This document shows, in pieces, positions 25,844 through 34,500 of a DNA stretch of 47,687 bases. Below the pieces are notes generated by a model. It had not been told where the DNA came from. It searched no databases and saw only the letters and a list, made by a program, of their open reading frames with translations. The DNA is taken from NCBI GenBank assembly GCA_019322375.1, contig JAHWIP010000019.1:1-47687 (forward strand), read 5' to 3'. How positions within the stretch are numbered: position 1 is the stretch's first letter; each line of letters starts with the position of its first letter. The position numbers and the translations under genes are program-made. The DNA comes from Candidatus Woesearchaeota archaeon (GTDB lineage: Archaea; Nanobdellota; Nanobdellia; Woesearchaeales; SM23-78).

Positions 25844-26356
25844 TCAAATGTCAAGAACAACCTCGATAACATAGTTGCCTTTATCTTTCTTGATGCTCAT
25901 CTCAGAATAAGTTACTGACTTAATGTTTCCTTTTACTTCATAGTTTTCGTAGTTATCCCCCAGCACAATGCATTGCAATGAAAATTTTTTGTTATTTTTA
26001 TCCTCACTTATATTCATCTTTGATGAATTGCTCAAAGATTTATCTTTGGCACTCAAAGGCTTTGCCTTTGATGATTCAGAAGTTTTTTCTTCTGTTATTT
26101 TAAGGTCTTTTATTTCTGCCAATATATATCCTTCTGTATCCAGCAGGAATAATAGTTGCTCTAAGAAGTCATAAAGCAGGGATTCCAAGCGATTAGCCTT
26201 AAGCTCAAGCTTCTTCTCAATCTTCTTTTTTACTTTTTTTGTGTCTGTTAAGAAATCAAAGCCACCAACAGCTGTATTAACAAAGGCTTCTTCAAGAGTG
26301 TTGCCATAAGCCCTTATCTTTAGGTCTGCTGTGTGGTCAAGGTATTCATATTTCAT
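25844..26356 (-). CDS. Archease with in-frame low-complexity insertion
   Basis: 170 residues. The N-terminus YEYLDHTADLKIRAYGNTLEEAF is diagnostic of archease, the activator of the RtcB RNA ligase that joins tRNA exons, and VIEVVLDI ends the fold. Usual proteins are about 140 residues; the excess is a Ser/Lys-rich stretch at about 88-124, encoded by tandem hairpin repeats. Fits a genome with many tRNA introns. Directly follows the small acidic protein by two bases. Confidence 0.9.
   Translation of the reverse strand: MKYEYLDHTADLKIRAYGNTLEEAFVNTAVGGFDFLTDTKKVKKKIEKKLELKANRLESLLYDFLEQLLFLLDTEGYILAEIKDLKITEEKTSESSKAKPLSAKDKSLSNSSKMNISEDKNNKKFSLQCIVLGDNYENYEVKGNIKSVTYSEMSIKKDKGNYVIEVVLDI
26012..26094. 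repeat. Tandem palindromic repeat inside the archease gene
   Basis: Four adjacent hairpins: 26012-26028 (ATTCATC-TTT-GATGAAT), 26033-26048 (CAAAGAT-TT-ATCTTTG), 26053-26071 (TCAAAGGC-TTT-GCCTTTGA) and 26077-26094 (CAGAAG/CTTCTG). The block encodes the extra residues of archease in frame. Part of it resembles the intergenic array at 28731-28854. Confidence 0.75.
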
Positions 26357-26358
26357 TT

Positions 26359-26604
26359 TTAGTAAGGCACTATCTCTATGTTTCCTTCCTCTTCCTCATC
26401 CTTGCTTTCATCATCATTCCCTGGAGGCGCTCCCAGCACAGGCTCATCACCAAACAAGCCTGCCATTCCACTTGATACTTCACCTGTTGGGCTTATCTCA
26501 GAACCATAACCTCCTCTGCTGGTTTCAACAATTCTTTGCAGCAACTCAATAGCTTTTCTTATATCCTCTGCTGAATCCTTTTTAGTGTCAATCTTAATCT
26601 CCAT
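26359..26604 (-). CDS. Small acidic protein of unknown function
   Basis: 81 residues. The first 30 (MEIKIDTKKDSAEDIRKAIE) form a strand and amphipathic helix, a middle Gly/Ser part follows, and the tail is very acidic (DDESKDEEEEG). CAGGTG lies six bases before the ATG. Its stop is two bases from the archease start, so the two are probably translated together. Similar small proteins exist in archaea without a known role. Confidence 0.65.
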   Translation of the reverse strand: MEIKIDTKKDSAEDIRKAIELLQRIVETSRGGYGSEISPTGEVSSGMAGLFGDEPVLGAPPGNDDESKDEEEEGNIEIVPY

Positions 26605-26673
26605 TTTTTCACCTGATTAATGATTAATATGCATATTCATATTATTTTAAGCTTATTTAAGGCTTTCCTTTTC

Positions 26674-27444
26674 CTAGAACATAGCTCTGTAATTCTTATA
26701 AATCATGTTGCTGACTTCTTCTACATCCAATTTTTTTATCTCTGCAATCTTTTTCAGGGCTTCAATAATAAATCTGGGCTCACATCTCTTTATGTCAGGG
26801 TAAGGGCTCATATAAGGGCAGTCTGTTTCTGTGAGCAGCTGATTCATAGGCGCCTGCTCAACAATTAATTGAAGCTGTTGTAATTTTTTAACAAGGCAGG
26901 AAATACTCATGCTCCAGCCATTGTCCAGGATTCTTTTAACCAGATGTTTTCTTCCCATAAAGCAGTGCACAAGTATTTTTTCTGGTTTTAAGCTGCTGCT
27001 CTCAAGCATCTCAACCATGTCCAGCTCTGCACGCCTGCTATGAACAATTATAGGGATGTTCTTTTTCTCTGCTAGTGCCATGAACTTTTCAAAGCAGGTC
27101 TTCATCTCCTTGCTGTACTTGTCTCCAAAAGGATTATCCTCTCCTTTAAGATAGTCAAGTCCTACTTCGCCTATTGCAACAATGTCTTGTTTAGAAATAA
27201 AGTCAAGCTCTGCATCAAACTCTTCTTGTTTTACCTTTACTGCATGAACAGGATAAAAACCAAGTGCAGGCTTGATGATATCATATTTTTTTGCCAGCTC
27301 CAATACTTTCCTGTTGCTGGCAATATCAACTCCATTATTGATTACTGCTGCTACTCCTGCTTTTTTGTTTTCCTCAATGACTTTGTCTATATCTTTATCA
27401 TAAACATCAAAATCCAGGTGTGCGTGGGTGTCGATTATTAGCAT
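26674..27444 (-). CDS. tatD: TatD-family metal-dependent DNase
   Basis: 256 residues. DTHAHLDFDVYD gives the first His pair, GEVGLDYL the Glu, IVHSRRAELD and ILVHCFMG further His ligands, and TETDCPYMSP the final Asp, so all metal ligands of the amidohydrolase-type barrel are present. Acts as a 3'-5' exonuclease or deoxyribonuclease, possibly in repair. A 69-base gap with AT-rich sequence separates it from the next gene downstream. Confidence 0.92.
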   Translation of the reverse strand: MLIIDTHAHLDFDVYDKDIDKVIEENKKAGVAAVINNGVDIASNRKVLELAKKYDIIKPALGFYPVHAVKVKQEEFDAELDFISKQDIVAIGEVGLDYLKGEDNPFGDKYSKEMKTCFEKFMALAEKKNIPIIVHSRRAELDMVEMLESSSLKPEKILVHCFMGRKHLVKRILDNGWSMSISCLVKKLQQLQLIVEQAPMNQLLTETDCPYMSPYPDIKRCEPRFIIEALKKIAEIKKLDVEEVSNMIYKNYRAMF

Positions 27445-27485
27445 GAGAAGGAGTTAATATCTGTTGTTTATATGGTTTCTTATTT

Positions 27486-27863
27486 CTATGCAAACGCCTC
27501 CAGTGTTATCTTTTCATCTATGTATGGTATTTTCTTGTTGTCTTTGGTTTTTATTTTTATTAGTTTATAGCTTTCCAAGCATTTTATATCTCTATGTACT
27601 GCTTCGTATTTTCTTCCCAGTTGTTTTGCTAATTGATATATATTTAGAACCTTGTTCTTTTTTATTCTTATCATTAACCTTACCTTTTCTGGACTGAAAA
27701 GCCGGGCAAATCCCTCAGGAGTTAAGACTATTGTGTATTTTGCTCTTTCTTTATCTATTGGAACCCTCCCTGCTAGCACGTCTTCTACGTATTTATCTGT
27801 TTTTCTCATATCTTCTCTTACATCTTCAACTATTCTTATTTTTACTATTTTTTTCACCTTCAA
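27486..27863 (-). CDS. TumA-like HTH antitoxin
   Basis: 125 residues. After an N-terminal strand and helix comes GFARLFSPEKVRLMIRIKKN, then a winged helix with LAKQLGRKYEAVHRDIKCLESYKLI, the layout of HVO_A0114-type regulators that partner TumE proteins. It overlaps the upstream gene by 38 bases and starts at a TTG without a clear ribosome site, so translation is likely coupled. Probably neutralises the partner and represses the operon. Confidence 0.72.
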   Translation of the reverse strand: MKVKKIVKIRIVEDVREDMRKTDKYVEDVLAGRVPIDKERAKYTIVLTPEGFARLFSPEKVRLMIRIKKNKVLNIYQLAKQLGRKYEAVHRDIKCLESYKLIKIKTKDNKKIPYIDEKITLEAFA

Positions 27864-28161
27864 AATATATTATTATTTTTTCTGCTAATCTTTCAACTTC
27901 AAATCTTGCTTCATTGAAATTTAATTCAACCCATTCAACTTCTTTTTTATTGAAAAAATGTATGTGTGTTCCTGGCTTGTTTTGATGGAGGTAATTATCT
28001 ATTCTTACTATTTCAAGCCATTTATCATCTCTTTGATATAGGTATTGTATGCAAAATTTTAGTCCTATTGGATATTCCTTGCTTTTTTCTACTTTGTACA
28101 GTCTTCTGATTAGCCTTCTTTTGTATCCTATTCTTGAATCCTCTTTGACTAATTCTTTCAT
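27826..28161 (-). CDS. TumE-like toxin
   Basis: 111 residues. The central IVRIDNYLHQNKPGTHIHFF carries the family's IDN and HxH pattern seen in TumE-type proteins, between an N-terminal strand region and a C-terminal helix. The partner HTH gene overlaps its 3' end. TATA-like AACATGACAGG region precedes it; the nearest clear element is ATATATAAC near 28195. The toxic activity of the family is thought to target RNA; here it is inferred from synteny and motif. Confidence 0.65.
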   Translation of the reverse strand: MKELVKEDSRIGYKRRLIRRLYKVEKSKEYPIGLKFCIQYLYQRDDKWLEIVRIDNYLHQNKPGTHIHFFNKKEVEWVELNFNEARFEVERLAEKIIIYFEGEKNSKNKNS

Positions 28162-28290
28162 ACCTATAACCTGTCATGTTATATATGATTTGATATGTTA
28201 TATATAAAGCTTTCTGTTAAGAAAGTTCAGAATAACTCATTAATAAACTGTAACCAGAAAAAACCGAATAAAACACAAGAAAATCAGAAC

Positions 28291-28686
28291 TTATTCAGCC
28301 CTTCTGCCACCAATCTTCTTAAAGCTCTCAACCAGGTCAACAATGTATTTGCCGTCTTCTAACTTGTATATCAAGGGTTCTTTTGTCTTAAACAGTTTCA
28401 CAATGTCAAGCTTGTACTTGCCAGGCTTAAGTATTTCTATGCTCTCAATATCAAGGATTACAGGCTTTTCAGTGTCAATCTCATCGCCTATTAAGTCATA
28501 CACATCTTTTTCTATCTGCGCTTGTTCTTTCTCACTTATCTTTTCTCTTTCCTGCTGCTCCTGGATTGCTTTAAGCTTTTCAGGCCTGATAAAATAGAAC
28601 ATCTTAGCACCGCAAGAACAACCCCTAAGGATTTCCTGGGCACCATCATCATACATTGTTCCGCATCTAACACACTGGTGTGGCAT
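28291..28686 (-). CDS. Zinc-ribbon protein of the GTPase-associated trio
   Basis: 131 residues. HQCVRCGTMYDDG followed by RGCSCGAKMFYF forms a four-Cys zinc ribbon at the N-terminus; a charged helix (46-75) and a strand-rich C-terminal half follow. It belongs with the DUF2073 protein and the Era-like GTPase upstream, a recurrent archaeal neighbourhood as I recall it. The first message part would include the hairpin array if the three are co-transcribed. Role unknown. Confidence 0.78.
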   Translation of the reverse strand: MPHQCVRCGTMYDDGAQEILRGCSCGAKMFYFIRPEKLKAIQEQQEREKISEKEQAQIEKDVYDLIGDEIDTEKPVILDIESIEILKPGKYKLDIVKLFKTKEPLIYKLEDGKYIVDLVESFKKIGGRRAE

Positions 28687-28730
28687 GGTATTACATTAGA
28701 ATAAGGTAGGGTTTATATGTGTTTTTGTTT

Positions 28731-28854
28731 TCTTAGTCTTTGACTAAGATTCAAAAATGTTTTATTTTTCTTTTTTAAGAAAATCAACAAAATCTTTGGT
28801 TTTGAGTCTCAAAAGCTTTGCTTTTGCGACTTCAAAATTCATTTTTGAATTTTG
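28731..28854. repeat. Array of four tandem hairpins with T-loops
   Basis: Perfect or near-perfect stems at 28731-28749 (TCTTAGTC-TTT-GACTAAGA), 28766-28783 (TTTTCTT/AAGAAAA), 28804-28832 (AGTC..CAAAAGC-TTT-GCTTTTG..GACT) and 28833-28854 (CAAAATTCA-TTTT-TGAATTTTG). They fill the gap between the zinc-ribbon and DUF2073 genes. The third resembles 26053-26071 in archease. Confidence 0.75.
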
Positions 28855-28867
28855 TTTTATGTGACCC

Positions 28868-29254
28868 TCACTTCTTCCTCTTCTTCCTGCTTTCCTCTGT
28901 GAATAACTGTATCTTGTCGGGGTCTTTTTTGATTTCTTTTATGATTGAGGCAGGCCCTATTATTGTCATGCCTTTTCTGCTGCCAAGGATAAAGTTTATG
29001 AATATTGCTCTTATCTTTTCAAAAAAGGCTTTATCTCTTTTCTCAAGGTCTAATTCTTCTATCTCTATGCCTTTGAATTTGTCATCAATTTCTTCCATGG
29101 TTTTTCTTATGAGCTCTGACTTCTCAGCACTGCCCAGCTTTCCTTCAAGCAGAACTATCTTTTCATCTCTGACCACTCGCAGGAGTTTCTGAATTCTTTT
29201 TTCAGAGCTTAAACTGCTTACCTCGCCATATGGAATAAATTGAAGGGTTAACAT
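28868..29254 (-). CDS. DUF2073 family protein
   Basis: 128 residues. MLTLQFIPYGEVSSLSSEKR opens the protein, and FINFILGSRKGMTIIGPASIIKEI with the nearby Asp/Lys pattern is characteristic of the small archaeal DUF2073 proteins found beside an Era-like GTPase and a zinc ribbon. Alternating strand and helix, no membrane segment. It follows the GTPase gene by 51 bases. Function unknown; a GTPase partner is the simplest guess. Confidence 0.75.
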   Translation of the reverse strand: MLTLQFIPYGEVSSLSSEKRIQKLLRVVRDEKIVLLEGKLGSAEKSELIRKTMEEIDDKFKGIEIEELDLEKRDKAFFEKIRAIFINFILGSRKGMTIIGPASIIKEIKKDPDKIQLFTEESRKKRKK

Positions 29255-29305
29255 TTTCTTTTGCCTCTGCCTCTTTTTTTATTAAAAAGTTTTTTTTAGC
29301 TTTTA

Positions 29306-29938
29306 TTACTTGTTAGTTATTTTAAATAATGCCTCGTAAAAATCATCAATTTTCTTGCCATACTTAGCACTGATTCCAATCACATCGTACTGCGGGAAAG
29401 CAGCCTGCACTTTTTTTACATCTGCCTTTTTTAAGTCAGTCTTGTTGGCTACTACTAGCACAGGTATCTTTCTTGCTTCTAGATTGCCAATAATTGTGAT
29501 ATTAACCTGAGAGTAAGGGTCTTTGGTTGAGTCAAGCACAACCACTACAGTGTCCATATCATCCAGCCATTTAATGGCATCAACCACTCCTTTGGTTGCT
29601 TCCTTGGCCCTGGTCTTGGCTTCTTTTTCTTTTAAGCCTGCTTTTAAGAAATCTTCATAATCAATCTTGGTGGCTATGCCAGGAGTGTCTACCAGGTTAA
29701 AGGTTAGTTCTTTGCCTTTTGACTTTACTGTTACCTGCTCTTTTATCTGGATTTCCCTTGTTTCATGAGCTATACCACTTACCTTGCCTACCTCTTCTCC
29801 TATCCAGTCCAGGGATATCTTGTTTGCAAGCGTGGTTTTGCCTCCATTAGGAGGGCCGTATAGTCCTAGTTTTACCTCTCCTTTCTTCTTAAAAAGAGCT
29901 TTTAGGAACTTTTTTAAAAAATTACTAAATAATCCCAT
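29306..29938 (-). CDS. Era-like GTP-binding protein
   Basis: 210 residues. P-loop LGLYGPPNGGKTTLANKI (25-42), a G3 box LVDTPGIATKID, and NKTDLKKADV for guanine, then ISAKYGKKIDDFYEAL (G5). The short N-terminal helix is hydrophobic and basic, which may touch membrane. First gene of the trio with DUF2073 and zinc ribbon proteins. No KH domain, so it is not bacterial Era. Confidence 0.88.
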   Translation of the reverse strand: MGLFSNFLKKFLKALFKKKGEVKLGLYGPPNGGKTTLANKISLDWIGEEVGKVSGIAHETREIQIKEQVTVKSKGKELTFNLVDTPGIATKIDYEDFLKAGLKEKEAKTRAKEATKGVVDAIKWLDDMDTVVVVLDSTKDPYSQVNITIIGNLEARKIPVLVVANKTDLKKADVKKVQAAFPQYDVIGISAKYGKKIDDFYEALFKITNK

Positions 29939-29996
29939 GATAATATTCTGTTAAAGTAGAGATATATAAAGCTTACTATTTGTTGATAATTGCCCC

Positions 29997-31067
29997 CTAG
30001 AAATATTTTAGCTCAGTATTGTTATAAATAAATTTCAGGTTTCTTATCATTAAAGGAACTGTTTTCTCTATTTCAGCAACAGTAATATGCCCAAAGTTGC
30101 CTACCTCAATTTGAACATAGGGCGCATGTTTTTTTATTTTTCTTGTAATTCTTGCACAATTTTCCTGCCCAAAAACCAGGTCATATTTTCCCTGGACTAT
30201 ACGCGTTGATTTGCCTAATCTGCTTAGATATTTTTCATAATTACCAGGGCTGATGATAGACCAGATTTTTTTTAGGTTTTGTAAGGACATATTCTTATTG
30301 ACTACACTAGCAGCCCCCTGAGTTGATACTCCTTTTAGAAAGGCTTCACTAAAATCATCTGCTATGAAATGCAGTACTGCAAAGTCAAAGAGCTCAGGAG
30401 CAAATATTGCTGAAAGAAATCCTCTTAATGATCCTATGCTATAAGTGAAAACACCTACTTGATTAAAGCCCATTTCTTTTTTTAAATAATCTGCAAAATA
30501 TTGTATGTCAAGCACATCCTGCCACACCCTTTTTATGGTTAGCCCAATATTTGGACCCAAGATATTGTATTGGCGGATTTTCTTGCTAACTGGATTTAAT
30601 TCTTGATAAGAAGGTATATAAACACCTGTGGATATAGGCAGCATTGTTCTTCTTATGAACCTTACTCCTCGATAATATTTTGTTATTTCTGAATCCCAGT
30701 GTTTTAGAATAATAACTGCTATTTCATGCCCTGACCTCCATTTAGGCTGGCGGACAAACCTGAACCTTGCAGTATCCTGCGGGTCTAGTATTGATGGGAA
30801 TTCAATAATATCTTGTTTTCTTGATACTGCTGGCAGATTAAAGTTTTTATAATTCAGTTTTTTCTCAGGATTTGAATTCCATTCCTTAACAAAATCAAGA
30901 AGAGTGTGCACAGGGTTTTCTTTGGGTTTTAGAAAAAGTTCTTTAAGTCCATAATCAAATGTTAGGTTGGAATCACTATTTAGTCTGTGTTCCATCATCT
31001 CAGCATATTTCTTTTCACGCAGGGTTTGTTGTTTTTTGCTGTTTCTTAATATTCCAAATCTTAGCAT
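29997..31067 (-). CDS. Alpha/beta hydrolase-fold protein
   Basis: 356 residues. A nucleophile elbow VFTYSIGSLRGFL (Ser at about 213), an acid QGKYDLVFG and a late GNFGHITVAE histidine give a complete triad in the right order; the usual first Gly of GxSxG is Thr. EIAVIILKHWDSEI fits the oxyanion strand. The N-terminal 80 residues are an extra charged region. No signal peptide. Substrate unknown; an esterase or acyl hydrolase is likely. Confidence 0.75.
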   Translation of the reverse strand: MLRFGILRNSKKQQTLREKKYAEMMEHRLNSDSNLTFDYGLKELFLKPKENPVHTLLDFVKEWNSNPEKKLNYKNFNLPAVSRKQDIIEFPSILDPQDTARFRFVRQPKWRSGHEIAVIILKHWDSEITKYYRGVRFIRRTMLPISTGVYIPSYQELNPVSKKIRQYNILGPNIGLTIKRVWQDVLDIQYFADYLKKEMGFNQVGVFTYSIGSLRGFLSAIFAPELFDFAVLHFIADDFSEAFLKGVSTQGAASVVNKNMSLQNLKKIWSIISPGNYEKYLSRLGKSTRIVQGKYDLVFGQENCARITRKIKKHAPYVQIEVGNFGHITVAEIEKTVPLMIRNLKFIYNNTELKYF

Positions 31068-31115
31068 AGATTAATTTATAATTTATTTAATATATAAGTT
31101 TATCTATAGAAATAA

Positions 31116-31496
31116 TTACTTTGCCTTCTTCTCATAATCCTCTATTGCCTTGTGCAATGCTTCCATGCCAAGAACAGAACAATGCACTTTGATTGGTGGC
31201 ATCTCTCCGAACTTATTGATTATGTCTTCTTTTTTTAGTTTCTTGGCTTGTTCTATTGTTTTTCCTTTGACTAATTTGGTCATTACAGAAGTGGTTGCTA
31301 TTGCTGCTACGCATCCAAAGGTTTTTGCTTTTATATCAACTATTTTGCCATCTTTTACTCTTAGAAATATCTCCATCATGTCCCCGCAGGTTGGGTTGCC
31401 AACTATGCCATGGCCGTCAGGGTTCTTGATTTCTCCCATGTTGCTGGGGTTTTTGAATTCCTCGATTACTTTTTTGTTATAGTTTAAATGACTCAT
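31116..31496 (-). CDS. iscU: IscU/NifU-type iron-sulfur scaffold
   Basis: 126 residues. Three conserved cysteines appear in order: NPTCGDMMEIF, KTFGCVAAIATTS and VHCSVLGMEAL, with the Asp after the first. It assembles Fe-S clusters from sulfur delivered by a cysteine desulfurase, which is not in the window. The sequence LKKEDIINKFGEMPPIKVHC fits the family's third block. Upstream leader carries a small inverted repeat (31512-31529). Confidence 0.92.
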   Translation of the reverse strand: MSHLNYNKKVIEEFKNPSNMGEIKNPDGHGIVGNPTCGDMMEIFLRVKDGKIVDIKAKTFGCVAAIATTSVMTKLVKGKTIEQAKKLKKEDIINKFGEMPPIKVHCSVLGMEALHKAIEDYEKKAK

Positions 31497-31511
31497 TTAA
31501 CACTTGCCTCG

Positions 31512-31560
31512 TATGAATATAATTTCATATGATTAAGAATTCATAAGTCATTTATATATG
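31512..31560 (-). promoter_or_regulatory. iscU promoter and leader inverted repeat
   Basis: Minus-strand TATA CATATATAAATG lies at about 31549-31560. Between it and the ATG is TATGAA-(6)-TTCATA (31512-31529), close to where transcription would begin, followed by GAGG before the start. A repressor site or RNA hairpin are both possible. Confidence 0.4.
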
Positions 31561-31580
31561 TTACGGTTGTTAATTCCATA

Positions 31581-34500
31581 TCAAGGGCAATTCATCTCAG
31601 CAACAATCTCAGCCTGGGACAGAGTTCTGTTAAAGATTTTTACTTCGTCAATAGTGCCGTCTGCATACCCACCACTACCCTGTGTTGAAGCTCCTATTTT
31701 GAAATCAAGACCTGTATCTGGAGTCCATATTCCATCTGCATTTCCATTATCAAAATTGCCTGCATTTGAACCATCAATATAGAGCTCCATATAATTTGAA
31801 CCTGATACAGGATTTTGTGTGCTAATAACAGCAGCAACATGATGCCAGCCAGAAAGAGAACTAACATCCTGCTGTACATCCCTTGCAGTTGTTGCCCCAG
31901 AGGTGTCTCTCACAACAAACCTCATATCATCACTTGAAGTCCTGTATAAGGAAAGTGAACCAGTCCATTGCAAACCACTGTTAGCAAAAATAACATCTGT
32001 GTTGCTGCCAGCCCAATTATTAAAATTCACCCATGCCATTAATGTGTGGTCAGGTGCTTCAAAATCTAAGTTCTCATCAGGAACATTAACATAATCACTT
32101 TCTGCTGCATCTAGTTCTACACCTTGACTGCACTGCCCAGTTCCAAAGCTTGGATTTCCTACTGGATTTCCATGATTATTATTCCATTCATCTAAGTAGT
32201 TTCCATCGAACTTAAAGTAAGCCACCTCGCTTGGGGGTGGAGGTGGAGGCAGGCAGTTATCCATATCATCTTGATATATAGCTTGGATTTCGCTTTCTGA
32301 TAATGACTTGTTATAGATTTTTACTTCGTCGATTATGCCTCCGAAATGAGAATAACCATTACCAAAGTTCCCTATTCTAAAAGGTTTTGTGCATAATATA
32401 CTGCCAATACAAGGGGTGGTTCCAACAACACTTCCATTAACATAACCAATCAAGTCTGTGTTATTATGAACAACTGCTAAATGATACCAACTATCAGGAT
32501 TAGGATTATCCACTAAGCGTATATCGCTTCTATCCTCATTATTGTCATAAGCATAAACCCAAAAGTCATCATATCTGTAAAGTAAAGAGATTCCATTATC
32601 ATCTACTGGTGAGTTTTCAGCTGAGTCACTTACAATAAAATGCATGTTGAAAGTAACTGCATCTTCTTCTAGAATTTTTACCCAGGCCATTACTGTTCTT
32701 TCACCAGTCTCATTAGGAATGTGAAAGCCACTTACTTCCATGTAGTCATCATCACTGTCAAACCTTAAGTTTTGGTCGCATTTTCCAACAACATAACTAG
32801 GAGTGCCGTAAAGGTCGCCGGTATTACCTCCCCATTGATCCTGCTCATTTCCATCCAATGCCCAGTAAGCCACCTCACCTGTTGGTGGTGGAGGTGGGGG
32901 TACACAAGTGTCCACATCATTTTGATACATTTGTTGTATTTCTATTGCTGATAATGTTCTATTGTAGATTTTTACTTCATCTATTGTGCCTGTAAGGAAG
33001 TTATCGCTTCCATCATCACTACCAATCTCCATACCGTCATTATTATCTATATCTCCAACAGACGAGATATCATTTATACTGCCATTAACAGAGCCATCAA
33101 GATACCTGGTCATAGTACCTGCACTTCTGTCAAATACAACAGCTAAATGATGCCATTCACCATCATCAAATGCAGTTCCATCATTAGTACTTGTGACTGA
33201 GTTAACACCATCATTAATATCTACTCGGAAGACACCATTGGTTCTTTTACGCAATCGATAGCTACCCATACTCTCTTCTTTTATAAGTAAAACCTCAAGA
33301 AGACTAGTGTCTGAAGTATTAACCCATAATGCGATTGTAAAGTTATTGGTTCTCATATCCAGGTTATCATTCTCTGGGATTTGAACATAAGCACCAACTC
33401 CGTCTAATTTCACACCCTGCCCGCACATACCTGTGCTGTAAGTTGCACCGCTTTCCAAAGTGCCACCATTATTACTTCCTGGCCATGCATCATCCAGGTT
33501 TCCTTCAAATGCCCAGTAAGACACTTCTCCTGTTGGTATTGTTTCATTATATTCAATTGCTCCTATATCTGGTGCTGTTCCGTAATAAGGATAAGTAACA
33601 GCATCACCATTGTTCCATGTTATGCTTTGCTCTAAGGTTATGGTGTTTGTTGAATAATCAACATCTGTAATTCTATTCAAAGGATTTGTGCCGACTTTTA
33701 TTAAGTCGCCTTCAATTATGCCCATGCCGTCGGTGAAATAACGCGCATCTTCTACTTGTAAACTTGTTCCGCTTCCACTTGAGGATGTCACTGTTGTAAG
33801 GAAGGTTCCTTTGTCAATGCAGGGACTGTTTGACTGCAGATTGAAATTTCCTGAACCTGGATTTTCGAATAAGGGGTTTTCATTGATAGAGTGGGTGTCT
33901 TGCCCGCTTGCTGAGACATATTGGGGCCAGTTCATGGCGCTGTCTTTCCAGTTTATATTTAATGGCTTGGTGTTATAATAATTATTGTAATCAGATGTAT
34001 AGTCAGTTTCTAGATTAACCCATAAGTCATATAGACAGTTTGCTTCTGAGATAATATTATTTTTCACTGTGGGTCGAACAACATTATTCACTCTGCCTAT
34101 TGTTAAATCTCCAAATGCTCCTGTCTGATCGCAGTTCTCATAGAAAGTATTATGGACAAGAATATTATCATAGGTGCCCCACCTTATGTAAGCACCTTGG
34201 GCCTGGTAAATATCAGAGACTCCCCTGTTATTTTCATATATCTCATTATTCCTGATAATAATCTGACTGCTTCCCTGGGTCATAAAACCAAACTTGTTGT
34301 GGCGGAAAATATTGTTTTGGATAACCACATAATTACTTTCGTCTAACCAAGTGCCTGTCTCGTAAGAATAAACCTGTACATTATATTCAGCAATGTTGTT
34401 TTCTATTACTGATTCATTAACTTGGTTTTCTAAATTAATTCCTGTGGCACCATTATAATGGAGATAATTGTCTTTTATATGAATGCGCCTACACCAAGCA

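Noticed and set aside
26012..28854. CRISPR array interpretation of the hairpin repeats
   Set aside because: Units differ in sequence and spacing, there are no unique spacers of equal length, and no cas genes are near.
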